From positions 1 to 7,629 of the forward strand of contig JAOTWC010000068.1 of assembly GCA_029863105.1 (NCBI GenBank): DNA of 7,629 nt, read 5' to 3'. The stretch comes from Gemmatimonadota bacterium (GTDB lineage Bacteria; Gemmatimonadota; Gemmatimonadetes; Palauibacterales; Palauibacteraceae). This document shows positions 1 through 5,797 of this stretch, piece after piece (positions within the stretch are counted from its first letter, which is position 1; the number at the start of each line of letters is the position of its first letter). Made by a program: the position numbers and the translations under genes. The notes beneath the pieces are model-generated. The model worked only from the letters and a program-made list of their open reading frames with translations, ran no database searches and was not told the DNA's origin.

Positions 1-486
1 ATGACCCTCCTGCCACAGGAACTCCGTCGTACGCAGGAAAGGCCGCGTCCGCTTTTCCCACCGCACCACGTTGGCCCACTGGTTCAGCAGAACCGGCAGG
101 TCCCGATAGGAGTCAATCCAGTCGGCGACGATCGGCCAGATGACGGCTTCCGAAGTCGGCCGCACGACAAGCGGCTCTTCAAGTTCCACCCCGCCTGCCC
201 GTGTGACCACCGCCGTCTCCGGGGCGAAGCCCTCTACGTGTTCCGCCTCCCGGTCCAACGCCGACTGCGGAAGAAACATCGGAAAATAGGCGTTCTGATG
301 CCCGGTCTCCTTGAACATCGAATCAAGGGCTCCCTGCATGAGCTCCCAGATGCGGAATCCGTACGGCCGGATCACCATGCAGCCGCGGACCGATGAGTGC
401 GCGGCCATCTCCGCTCTGAATACGATCTCGTTGTACCAGGCCGAAAAATCCTCGGCCTGGGTCGTGAGATGCTTCCCGTCCGCCAT
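1..486 (-). CDS. proS: Prolyl-tRNA synthetase, archaeal/eukaryotic-like type, N-terminal third (3' end cut by window edge)
   Basis: Charges tRNA-Pro with proline in the cytoplasm (class IIa aminoacyl-tRNA synthetase). The 162 visible codons run from ATG at 486 with no stop to the left edge. Landmarks: VRGCMVIRPYG at residues 33-43; the motif 1 region, with FKETGHQNAYFPMFLP at 58-73; EAEHVEGFAPE at 80-90; the substrate-binding loop VVRPTSEAVI at 107-116; SYRDLPVLLNQWANVVRWE at 126-144, leading into motif 2; and FLRTTEFLWQEGH at 150-162. This wording is characteristic of the short ProRS type shared with archaea and eukaryotes. That type normally lacks the INS editing domain of the E. coli enzyme and is about 480-500 residues long, so about two thirds is missing here, including motif 3 and the anticodon-binding domain. 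ATG 486 lies 13 bases after the hisS stop and has a GAGG ribosome site, so hisS and proS are probably co-transcribed. Family assignment is very secure; the type call is secure. Confidence 0.96.
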   Translation of the reverse strand, partial: MADGKHLTTQAEDFSAWYNEIVFRAEMAAHSSVRGCMVIRPYGFRIWELMQGALDSMFKETGHQNAYFPMFLPQSALDREAEHVEGFAPETAVVTRAGGVELEEPLVVRPTSEAVIWPIVADWIDSYRDLPVLLNQWANVVRWEKRTRPFLRTTEFLWQEGH

Positions 487-495
487 GTATCTCGC

Positions 496-499
496 CCTC
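496..499 (-). promoter_or_regulatory. Ribosome binding site of proS
   Basis: The 13 bases between the hisS stop and the proS ATG read GAGGGCGAGATAC. GAGG sits directly after the TGA, 9 bases before the ATG. It supports ATG 486 as the real proS start and suggests that ribosomes finishing hisS can reload on proS. Confidence 0.6.
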
Positions 500-1789
500 T
501 CAGTCGTTCGTCGGATTCAGGTCCTCGATCGAGACCCGCTCCTCATCGCCGGAGTCCAGGTCCCGCAGCCGCACTACGTCCTCATTTCCCCCGGCAGGAC
601 CGATCAACACGGCACGCTCCGCCCCCAGCTGGTGCGCCACTTTCAGTTGCCGAGCCATGCTGCGATCCGCAAAATCGTAGACGACTCTTCGCCCGGCATC
701 CCGCAACCTGTGGACGACGCGGAGTCCCAGCGATCGCTGATCCCGAGTCTCGCAGATCACGAAGTCCTGCACGGCGGGGATCCCCTCGGGCACCAGTCCT
801 CGGGAGGTGAGAAGCCCGGCCAGGACAACGTCGCCCATGCCGAATCCGAGGGCCGGAAGATCGGGTCCTCCCACAGCCTCGAGCAGACCGTCGTAACGCC
901 CGCCTCCGCAGATCGCGCGAAATTCGCCTGCACGATCCCACAATTCGAATACGGTGCCCGTGTAATACGCGAGACCTCGCACGAGCGTCGCATCGAATCT
1001 CACGAACCCGCCCAGACCCATGGCCTCCAGATGATCCAGGACGCAAGCAAGCCTGTCCGCGGCCGCCTCGATTTCCGCACTCGCGCCGCACCCCGCGACG
1101 AAGGCCTCTAGCGTGAGATCGGAGTCCCCGGCCAGACCGAGAATCCTGTCCGTCGCCGCTCCGGCGACACCCAGTTTCCCGAGTCGCTCGCGAAGTGCCG
1201 CCTCGTCCTCCTTATCGAGCCTGTCGATCACGGCGAAGGCGCCGTTCAGGCTGTCTTCCGGCACTCCACATTGACGCAGCACGGCTGCCATGAGTTTCCG
1301 ATCCGAAACCCGCGCGACGATGTCCGCTTCGCCCAGCCCAAACTCCCGCAGCACATCGATGGCGGCCGCGATAATCTCCGCGTCGGCGAGTTCGCCGGAT
1401 TCGCCCACGATATCCATGTTGAGCTGGAAGTGCTCCCGGAGGCGGCCCTTCTGGGGCCGTTCGTACCGGAACAACTGCGGGGTGGAGTACCACCGTATGG
1501 GCTTGGGCAAGCCCGCCGCTCGCGCACCAACCATGCGGGCGAAGGTCGGTGTCATTTCGGGCCGCAATGCCACTTCGCGGCCTCCCTGGTCCGTGAACCG
1601 GTACAACTGACCGACGATCTCTTCGCCGGATTTGCGCACGTACAGCTCGAGAGGCTCAAGCGGTGGACCGTCGTACTCCTCGAAGCCATACCGTCCCGCG
1701 ACACGGTGCCACCCGGCGAGGATATGCGTCCGGAGGCGCATTTCCGCCGGGAAAAAGTCACGGAACCCGGGAAGGCTGGTCAGTGCCAT
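500..1789 (-). CDS. hisS: Histidyl-tRNA synthetase with variant motif 3
   Basis: Cytoplasmic class II synthetase that charges tRNA-His; 429 residues, close to the usual 420-430. The N-terminus TSLPGFRDFFPAE (4-16) matches the normal start of the family. Motif 2 lies in LFRYERPQKGRLREHFQLNMD (about 106-126). The HisRS-specific loop LVRGLAYYTGTVFE is at 269-282 and carries the histidine-recognition arginine (R271). The glycine-rich ICGGGRYDGLL is at 293-303, and the C-terminal anticodon-binding domain runs from about 340 to 429. The oddity is motif 3: GFGMGDVVL (315-323), where most HisRS have a GLER-type ending, so the usual Glu-Arg pair is absent. I recall similar wording in some bacterial and plant-organelle HisRS, so it is probably a functional subtype. 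ATG 1789 begins 16 bases after the bacilliredoxin stop; the Shine-Dalgarno is poor (GGGA at 10 bases). The frame is open for 99 more codons upstream, but that stretch overlaps the neighbouring gene and does not look like HisRS. Confidence 0.97.
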   Translation of the reverse strand: MALTSLPGFRDFFPAEMRLRTHILAGWHRVAGRYGFEEYDGPPLEPLELYVRKSGEEIVGQLYRFTDQGGREVALRPEMTPTFARMVGARAAGLPKPIRWYSTPQLFRYERPQKGRLREHFQLNMDIVGESGELADAEIIAAAIDVLREFGLGEADIVARVSDRKLMAAVLRQCGVPEDSLNGAFAVIDRLDKEDEAALRERLGKLGVAGAATDRILGLAGDSDLTLEAFVAGCGASAEIEAAADRLACVLDHLEAMGLGGFVRFDATLVRGLAYYTGTVFELWDRAGEFRAICGGGRYDGLLEAVGGPDLPALGFGMGDVVLAGLLTSRGLVPEGIPAVQDFVICETRDQRSLGLRVVHRLRDAGRRVVYDFADRSMARQLKVAHQLGAERAVLIGPAGGNEDVVRLRDLDSGDEERVSIEDLNPTND

Positions 1790-1805
1790 CTGGCCGATGT
1801 CCCGG

Positions 1806-2231
1806 TCAGACGGCGGCCGAGCAGTACCGATCGTAGGCGTGCCGCAGATCCGCCGCGATCGCCGACGCCTCACGGCCCTCGATCTGATGCCGCTCGAGCA
1901 TGAACACGTGCTCGCCGTCCCGGAACAGCGCAATCGCCGGACTCGAGGGCCTGTACCCTGGCATGTACGACCTGGAGCGTTCGGTCGCCTCGGCTTCCTG
2001 GCCCGCGAACACGGTGACGATCCGGTCGGGCTGTACGTCGTGTCCGGTGGCAATCGCCACGGCCGGCCGGGCATTCGCCGCGGCACATCCGCAGACGGAG
2101 TTCACCACGAGCAACACGGTGCCGTCCGCGGACAGAGCTTGGTCAACCGCTTCCGGAGTGAGCAGCTCCACGGCACCAAGACATGTGAGCTCGTCCCGCA
2201 TCGGTCGGACGATCTGAGGATCATAGAGCAT
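1806..2231 (-). CDS. Bacilliredoxin, BrxA/BrxB (YphP/YqiW, formerly DUF1094) family
   Basis: A thioredoxin-fold thiol protein of 141 residues; characterised Bacillus homologues are about 144-145. In Firmicutes the family removes bacillithiol from S-bacillithiolated proteins and also shows disulfide activity. The match runs end to end: YDPQIVRPMRDELT at 3-16, VVNSVCGCAAANARP at 42-56 with the family CGC active site (C47, C49), VTVFAGQEAEAT at 72-83, YRPSSPAIALF at 93-103, and RHQIEGR at 114-120, followed by a C-terminal helix ending in Cys137. Another cysteine, C17, lies in the first helix. ATG 2231 is chosen because the family begins right there and a GGGAG lies upstream; ATG 2264 and GTG 2273 in the same frame would add 11 or 14 unconserved residues. 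It lies between folC (95 bases upstream) and hisS (16 bases downstream) and has a promoter candidate of its own. Whether the partner is bacillithiol or another thiol cannot be told from this window. Confidence 0.93.
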   Translation of the reverse strand: MLYDPQIVRPMRDELTCLGAVELLTPEAVDQALSADGTVLLVVNSVCGCAAANARPAVAIATGHDVQPDRIVTVFAGQEAEATERSRSYMPGYRPSSPAIALFRDGEHVFMLERHQIEGREASAIAADLRHAYDRYCSAAV

Positions 2232-2241
2232 GTATGAGGAT

Positions 2242-2246
2242 CTCCC
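2242..2246 (-). promoter_or_regulatory. Ribosome binding site candidate of the bacilliredoxin gene
   Basis: GGGAG lies 10 bases before ATG 2231, a little further than ideal. The alternative in-frame starts at 2264 and 2273 have no comparable purine tract, so this site together with family alignment favours ATG 2231. Confidence 0.45.
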
Positions 2247-2302
2247 AATTCTTCGGATTGTCATGCTGCGCACGTCGGAGTTCGCCTTCCCTGCAAGCCG
2301 TC

Positions 2303-2330
2303 AGCATAGCACGCCGTGACATTGGGTCAA
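2303..2330 (-). promoter_or_regulatory. Candidate sigma70-type promoter for the bacilliredoxin-hisS-proS segment
   Basis: On the minus strand, TTGACC (2330-2325, five of six consensus bases) is followed by a 16-base spacer and TATGCT (2308-2303, four of six). TG one base upstream of the -10 (2311-2310) makes it an extended -10. The -35 box overlaps the folC stop codon. Transcription would begin near 2296, leaving a leader of about 65 bases before ATG 2231. The arrangement suggests that the redox and tRNA-charging genes can be transcribed independently of the envelope genes. It is a by-eye consensus match, in a GC-rich genome whose sigma-factor preferences are unknown. Confidence 0.4.
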
Positions 2331-3622
2331 GCGCAGGCGTTTCTCCGCAGGGCGTCGCCGACCGTGTGGCAGGAGCCCGCCACGAGAACCGTTCCGTTTC
2401 CCGCCCGAACGCGCGCCGTCGAGAGTGCGCGGTCGAAGTCGAGCACGACCTCCGCTGGTTTTGACTCGCCAAGCGACTCCCGGGCTGCCGTCGCGTTCCA
2501 CCGCCGCTCGGCGGGCACCGAAGGAGCCAACGTGAGTACCGCGGCGTCGGTGACGGCCAACAGTGGAGCCAGCACCTCACTCCAGGCCTTGTCTGCGAGC
2601 ACGGATACTAGCAGCACGACCGGTGCAGGCAGATCCACTTGGGCGACGACATCCGCCAGCGCCCGTGCGCCTGCCGGATTGTGCGCGATGTCGTAGACCC
2701 ATGTGCCGTCGTGGCGCACGTCGATCTGGAATCGGCCCGGCCAGTGGACCGATTCGACTCCGTCGCACACCTGGCCGTCGTCCACCCCTCCCGGAGCAAG
2801 CGCGTCGACGGCAGCCACGGCCAGAGCCGCATTCACCGCCTGGTGCGCACCATGGAGCGGCGTAACCAGTCGCAGATCCCTCCGGCGCGCCCCGCCGCGG
2901 TAGGTGAACTGTGTGCCCTCGCGGCCGACCTCGACCGCCTCCACCGAAACGTCCGTTCCGAACTGCACGACGTGGGCGCCCAATTCGCCGGCAAGTGATC
3001 GCAACTCCTCTCCGGCTGCGCCTGCAACGGGCCCGATGACCGCGGTCCGGCCGGCTCCGATGATCCCGGCTTTCTCCCGCGCGATCGACACGAGATCTGT
3101 TCCGAGATACTCGGCGTGATCGAGGTCGATGCTTGTGATGACGGAAACGGCCGCGTCCAGCACGTTCGTCGCATCCAGCCTCCCGCCAAGCCCTACTTCC
3201 ACCACGGCCGTGGTCACGCCACTCCGTCGGAAAGCGTCAAACGCCAGTGCGGTCGCCGCCTCGAAGAACGTCGCGTCGACTCTCTCGGCGAGCGGCAAAA
3301 TGCCCTGCGCGCACGACTCCAGCAGTTCGTCGCTCACCGCTTGCCCGTCGACGGCAATGCGCTCCGAGAACCCGACCAGATGGGGCGATGTATACCGGCC
3401 CGTTCGGTGGCCGGCGGCGCGCAGGATCGAGTCGGCCGTCACGACTACCGAACCCTTGCCGTTGGTCCCGGCCACGTGGATCGCCCGCAGGCCGGCCTCG
3501 GGGTGCCCCAGCGCCTCGAGCATCTCGTTCATGCGGGCCAGGCCCCAGTTCACCCGCTGGGGCGGTCTGCGGGCCAGCAGAGCGGCAAGGGCACCCGACG
3601 ATGTCACACGGGTGTTCAGCAC
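2327..3622 (-). CDS. folC: Dihydrofolate synthase / folylpolyglutamate synthase
   Basis: Mur-ligase-family enzyme (431 residues, usual 420-440) that adds glutamate to dihydropteroate and/or extends folate polyglutamate tails, using ATP in the cytoplasm. The N-terminal region RVNWGLARMNEMLEALGHP (23-41) precedes the P-loop AGTNGKGS (51-58). TSPHLVGFSERI follows at 78-89, VEVGLGGRLDATN at 141-153, and SIDLDHAEYLG at 164-174. AREKAGII (181-188) carries the lysine (K184) that is carbamylated in studied homologues. HGAHQAVNAALA is at 257-268 and WPGRF at 294-298. The C-terminal domain opens with YDIAHNPAGA at 310-319 (DGAHNP in many homologues) and ends with GSCHTVGDALR at 416-426. The start is GTG 3622, overlapping the accD stop by 7 bases; GTG 3607 is an alternative only 5 codons later. 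Neither has a clear Shine-Dalgarno, so translation may depend on coupling to accD. Motifs alone do not tell whether one or both activities are present. Confidence 0.96.
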   Translation of the reverse strand: MLNTRVTSSGALAALLARRPPQRVNWGLARMNEMLEALGHPEAGLRAIHVAGTNGKGSVVVTADSILRAAGHRTGRYTSPHLVGFSERIAVDGQAVSDELLESCAQGILPLAERVDATFFEAATALAFDAFRRSGVTTAVVEVGLGGRLDATNVLDAAVSVITSIDLDHAEYLGTDLVSIAREKAGIIGAGRTAVIGPVAGAAGEELRSLAGELGAHVVQFGTDVSVEAVEVGREGTQFTYRGGARRRDLRLVTPLHGAHQAVNAALAVAAVDALAPGGVDDGQVCDGVESVHWPGRFQIDVRHDGTWVYDIAHNPAGARALADVVAQVDLPAPVVLLVSVLADKAWSEVLAPLLAVTDAAVLTLAPSVPAERRWNATAARESLGESKPAEVVLDFDRALSTARVRAGNGTVLVAGSCHTVGDALRRNACA

Positions 3623-4449
3623 ATGTGAGCCAGGAGGGTGGACACGGTCTGCTTGAGATCCTGTCGGGCAACGATGCAGTCGAGCATTCCGTGCTCCTCC
3701 AGGAATTCGGCGGTCTGGAAGGCATCCGGCAGATCCTGCCGGATCGTTTCCTTGATCACTCTGGGTCCGGCGAACCCGACCAGGGCCCCGGGTTCGGCGA
3801 GGTTGACGTCACCCAGCATCGCGAAGCTGGCCGTCACTCCGCCGGTCGTCGGGTGGGTCAGGATACTGATATACGGCAGCCCGGCTGCTGCCAGGCGATG
3901 AAGAGCGGTAGCCGACTTTGCCAGCTGCATCAGCGAGAAGATTCCCTCCTGCATCCGTGCCCCGCCGCTTGCGGACACGATCAGGGCCGGGGCGGATCGC
4001 TCCACGGCTGCGTCGAGCAAGCGGGCGATCTTCTCCCCCACCACGGAGCCCATGGAACCCCCGATGAAGCCAAACTCCATGATTCCCCCGCACACGAGCC
4101 GTCCGTCGATGTGCCCGGCCCCGGCCAGGATGGCATCGTGCGCACCCACCCGGGCCTCGGCAGCCTCGATTCGCTCCGGATAGGCCTTGGAGTCCACGAA
4201 TTCGAGCGGATCCGCCGAGCGCAGACTCTCGCCAAATTCTTCTTCGAACCCGTCGTCGAACAGCAGTTGGAGATACTCGCGGGCACTGATGCGAAAATGA
4301 TGACCGCAGTCGGGGCATACGCGGTCATTCTCTTCCAGCTTGCGCACGTAGAGGGCCGCGCCGCAGCCCTCACACTTCTCCCACACGTCCGCCGCGAGTT
4401 CGCGCTTCTGCGCAACCAGCGGCTGCTTTTCCTTCCGAAACCAGGTCAT
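3616..4449 (-). CDS. accD: Acetyl-CoA carboxylase, carboxyltransferase subunit beta
   Basis: Beta half of the carboxyltransferase that moves the carboxyl group from biotin-carrier protein to acetyl-CoA, giving malonyl-CoA for fatty-acid synthesis. Length is 277 residues, at the short end of the usual 280-305. The N-terminal zinc ribbon is intact: CEGC at 26-29 and CPDC at 45-48, with the typical HHFRISAREYLQ after it. The crotonase-like core shows VSASGGARMQEG (158-169), THPTTGGVTASFAMLGD (198-214), GFAGPRVIKETI (225-236) and AEFLEEHGMLDCIV (247-260). The family-typical start MTWFRKEK and a GGAG site 5 bases upstream fix ATG 4449; the same frame is open to a TTG at 4524, but those 25 residues are unconserved. 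It follows rodA by 133 bases and overlaps folC by 7. The accA partner and the biotin carboxylase genes are not in this window. The accD-folC order is common in bacteria. Confidence 0.97.
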   Translation of the reverse strand: MTWFRKEKQPLVAQKRELAADVWEKCEGCGAALYVRKLEENDRVCPDCGHHFRISAREYLQLLFDDGFEEEFGESLRSADPLEFVDSKAYPERIEAAEARVGAHDAILAGAGHIDGRLVCGGIMEFGFIGGSMGSVVGEKIARLLDAAVERSAPALIVSASGGARMQEGIFSLMQLAKSATALHRLAAAGLPYISILTHPTTGGVTASFAMLGDVNLAEPGALVGFAGPRVIKETIRQDLPDAFQTAEFLEEHGMLDCIVARQDLKQTVSTLLAHMC

Positions 4450-4454
4450 CAGGT

Positions 4455-4458
4455 CTCC
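4455..4458 (-). promoter_or_regulatory. Ribosome binding site of accD
   Basis: GGAG with a 5-base spacer (ACCTG) precedes ATG 4449. It decides the start against the upstream in-frame TTG at 4524, which would add 25 residues absent from AccD proteins. Confidence 0.65.
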
Positions 4459-4522
4459 GAGAGTGACGGAAGGGCCGGTACCGGACCTCGGCGCGAAACC
4501 ATCCGCACGACTAGAGGCCGGC

Positions 4523-4551
4523 AATATAGTCCGCAGCCGGGAGTCCGTCGA
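4523..4551 (-). promoter_or_regulatory. Weak candidate promoter in the rodA-accD gap
   Basis: The 133-base gap (4450-4582) is the longest non-coding stretch in the window. On the minus strand it holds TCGACG (4551-4546, four of six -35 bases), a 17-base spacer and TATATT (4528-4523, five of six -10 bases). This would give a leader of roughly 65-70 bases before accD. The -10 lies in the loop of a short inverted repeat, CCGGC/GCCGG (4540-4536 and 4522-4518). No T-run follows any hairpin after the rodA stop, so read-through from rodA is equally possible. The call rests on consensus matching only. Confidence 0.3.
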
Positions 4552-4582
4552 ACAATTGGGCTACGCGTCCCTGCGGGGCCTT

Positions 4583-5797
4583 CTAGCTCTCGGACCAGAC
4601 GCGCGCGGCGAGACCGACCCCGACGAACGTCATCAGGAGGAAGCTGCCGCCGTAGCTTAGAAAAGGCAGCGGGAGACCGGTAACGGGCATGAGACCAACG
4701 GTCATCCCCACGTTGATCAACAGATGGGCGAACCAGACGGCGAACACGCAGAATACGACGATACCACCGAACTCGTTCGGCGATCGGGAGGCCGCCTCGA
4801 GCAGCCGGCGGAGCAGCCAGGCGTACAGAGCGAGCAGCACCAGAACTCCGAAGAACCCCAGTTCCTCACCGACGACGGAAAAAATGAAATCCGTGTGCTG
4901 CTCAGGGAGAAACGACAGGCGCTTCTGCGGGCCGTTGCCGAAGCCCTGACCCAGTAAGCCCCCGGAACCGATCGCCACCTGCGACTGGATGAGGTGCCAT
5001 CCCGCCCCCCGCGGGTCGCGTCCCGGATCGAGAAACACCAGCAGGCGGTTCTGCTGATACGGAGCGAGCTGAGCCCACAGCGGCGTGGCCAGCGCCCCGG
5101 CCGCCAGATTTGCCAGAGTGACCGCGATCCCCTCCAGCAGGAACGGTCGTCGGAGATACATCAGCAGCACGACGATGACAAACCAAACACCCCAGACGGT
5201 GGCCGAGAAACCCAGCAGGAGGCTCACTCCCGGGCTGACGAGCATAAACACGGTGAACAGAGGCACGCGTGCCCAGTAGAGGGCCGCCACCAGGATGACG
5301 CCGAACGTGATGGCGCTGCCCAGATCCGGCTGCAGCAGCACCAGGCCGAACGGTACGGCGGCTATCAGCAGGGGTCGCCACAACCGGCTGAGACGAGCCT
5401 CGGGATCGGCTCGACCGCTGAGCACCCGGGCGAGCATCAGCAGGGTCCCGAGCTTCGCGACTTCAGCGGGCTGCAGCGAATAACTGCCGAAACGCAACCA
5501 GCTGTTCGTTCCGGGACCCGAGCCGACCATCAGCACCAGGACCAGCAGCGCAATCGACACGACGTAAACAAGGGAACTGCCACCTTCGATCCACCGCAGC
5601 GGGACCCGCGAAACGACGAGGAAGACGACCGCCGCGATCGCCAACCACAGTGCCTGTCGCTTCCAGATTTCGGTGACGGCCGAGGGAACATCGAGCTGGC
5701 CCGCCGACCAGATCATCGCAACTCCGATGAACGACAGCAGGAAGGCCGATCCGACGAGAGCGGGATCACCGAGCCAGCGGAGACGCTGCGTCTTCAT
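4583..5797 (-). CDS. rodA: RodA, SEDS-family peptidoglycan glycosyltransferase of the elongasome
   Basis: Polytopic inner-membrane enzyme that polymerises lipid II into glycan strands during cell elongation, working as a complex with PBP2. Length is 404 residues (E. coli about 370); the excess appears to lie in the central hydrophobic region around 180-245. I see about ten hydrophobic segments, for example 15-32, 48-64, 74-92, 143-155, 160-176, 180-214, 223-240, 304-328, 345-363 and 382-400. SEDS signatures: SWLRFGSYSLQPAEVAKL (99-116), LLQPDLGSA (154-162), LPEQHTDFIFSVVGEELG (297-314) and NVGMTVGLMPVTGLPLPFLS (362-381). D303 in HTDFIF is the likely essential acidic residue by comparison with studied RodA proteins. 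ATG 5797 overlaps the mrdA TGA by 4 bases (ATGA), with GAGG 8 bases upstream, so the pair is translationally coupled. The last residues VWSES end at TAG 4583. The PBP2 partner next door and the sequence flavour favour RodA over FtsW. Confidence 0.96.
   Translation of the reverse strand: MKTQRLRWLGDPALVGSAFLLSFIGVAMIWSAGQLDVPSAVTEIWKRQALWLAIAAVVFLVVSRVPLRWIEGGSSLVYVVSIALLVLVLMVGSGPGTNSWLRFGSYSLQPAEVAKLGTLLMLARVLSGRADPEARLSRLWRPLLIAAVPFGLVLLQPDLGSAITFGVILVAALYWARVPLFTVFMLVSPGVSLLLGFSATVWGVWFVIVVLLMYLRRPFLLEGIAVTLANLAAGALATPLWAQLAPYQQNRLLVFLDPGRDPRGAGWHLIQSQVAIGSGGLLGQGFGNGPQKRLSFLPEQHTDFIFSVVGEELGFFGVLVLLALYAWLLRRLLEAASRSPNEFGGIVVFCVFAVWFAHLLINVGMTVGLMPVTGLPLPFLSYGGSFLLMTFVGVGLAARVWSES

Noticed and set aside
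311..1111. A 266-codon plus-strand open frame opposite hisS and proS
   Set aside because: It is a shadow of hisS and proS; the sequence matches no family I know and it crosses the boundary between two real genes.
1790..2086. A 99-codon N-terminal extension of HisRS
   Set aside because: The extension is Arg/Ser/Pro-rich, overlaps the well-supported bacilliredoxin gene in another frame, and the family starts at the MALTSLPGFRDFFP region.
2232..2326. A T-box or other tRNA-sensing leader before the brx-hisS-proS segment
   Set aside because: The leader of about 65-95 bases is too short. I saw no T-box consensus and no terminator hairpin, only a 4-base CAAT/ATTG pairing near the ribosome site.
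4450..4524. A 25-residue N-terminal extension of AccD from TTG 4524
   Set aside because: AccD proteins begin near MTWFRKEK; ATG 4449 has its own GGAG site, and the extension would cover the possible promoter region.
4450..4582. An intrinsic terminator or riboswitch between rodA and accD
   Set aside because: Only 3- to 5-base stems were found and no T-run follows any of them; no recognisable riboswitch core was seen.
3247..4683. A 478-codon open frame on the plus strand across folC and accD
   Set aside because: It is antisense to two proteins with complete family motifs. Its product is Arg/Pro/Gly-rich low-complexity sequence with no recognisable domain, as expected of reverse-strand frames in GC-rich DNA.
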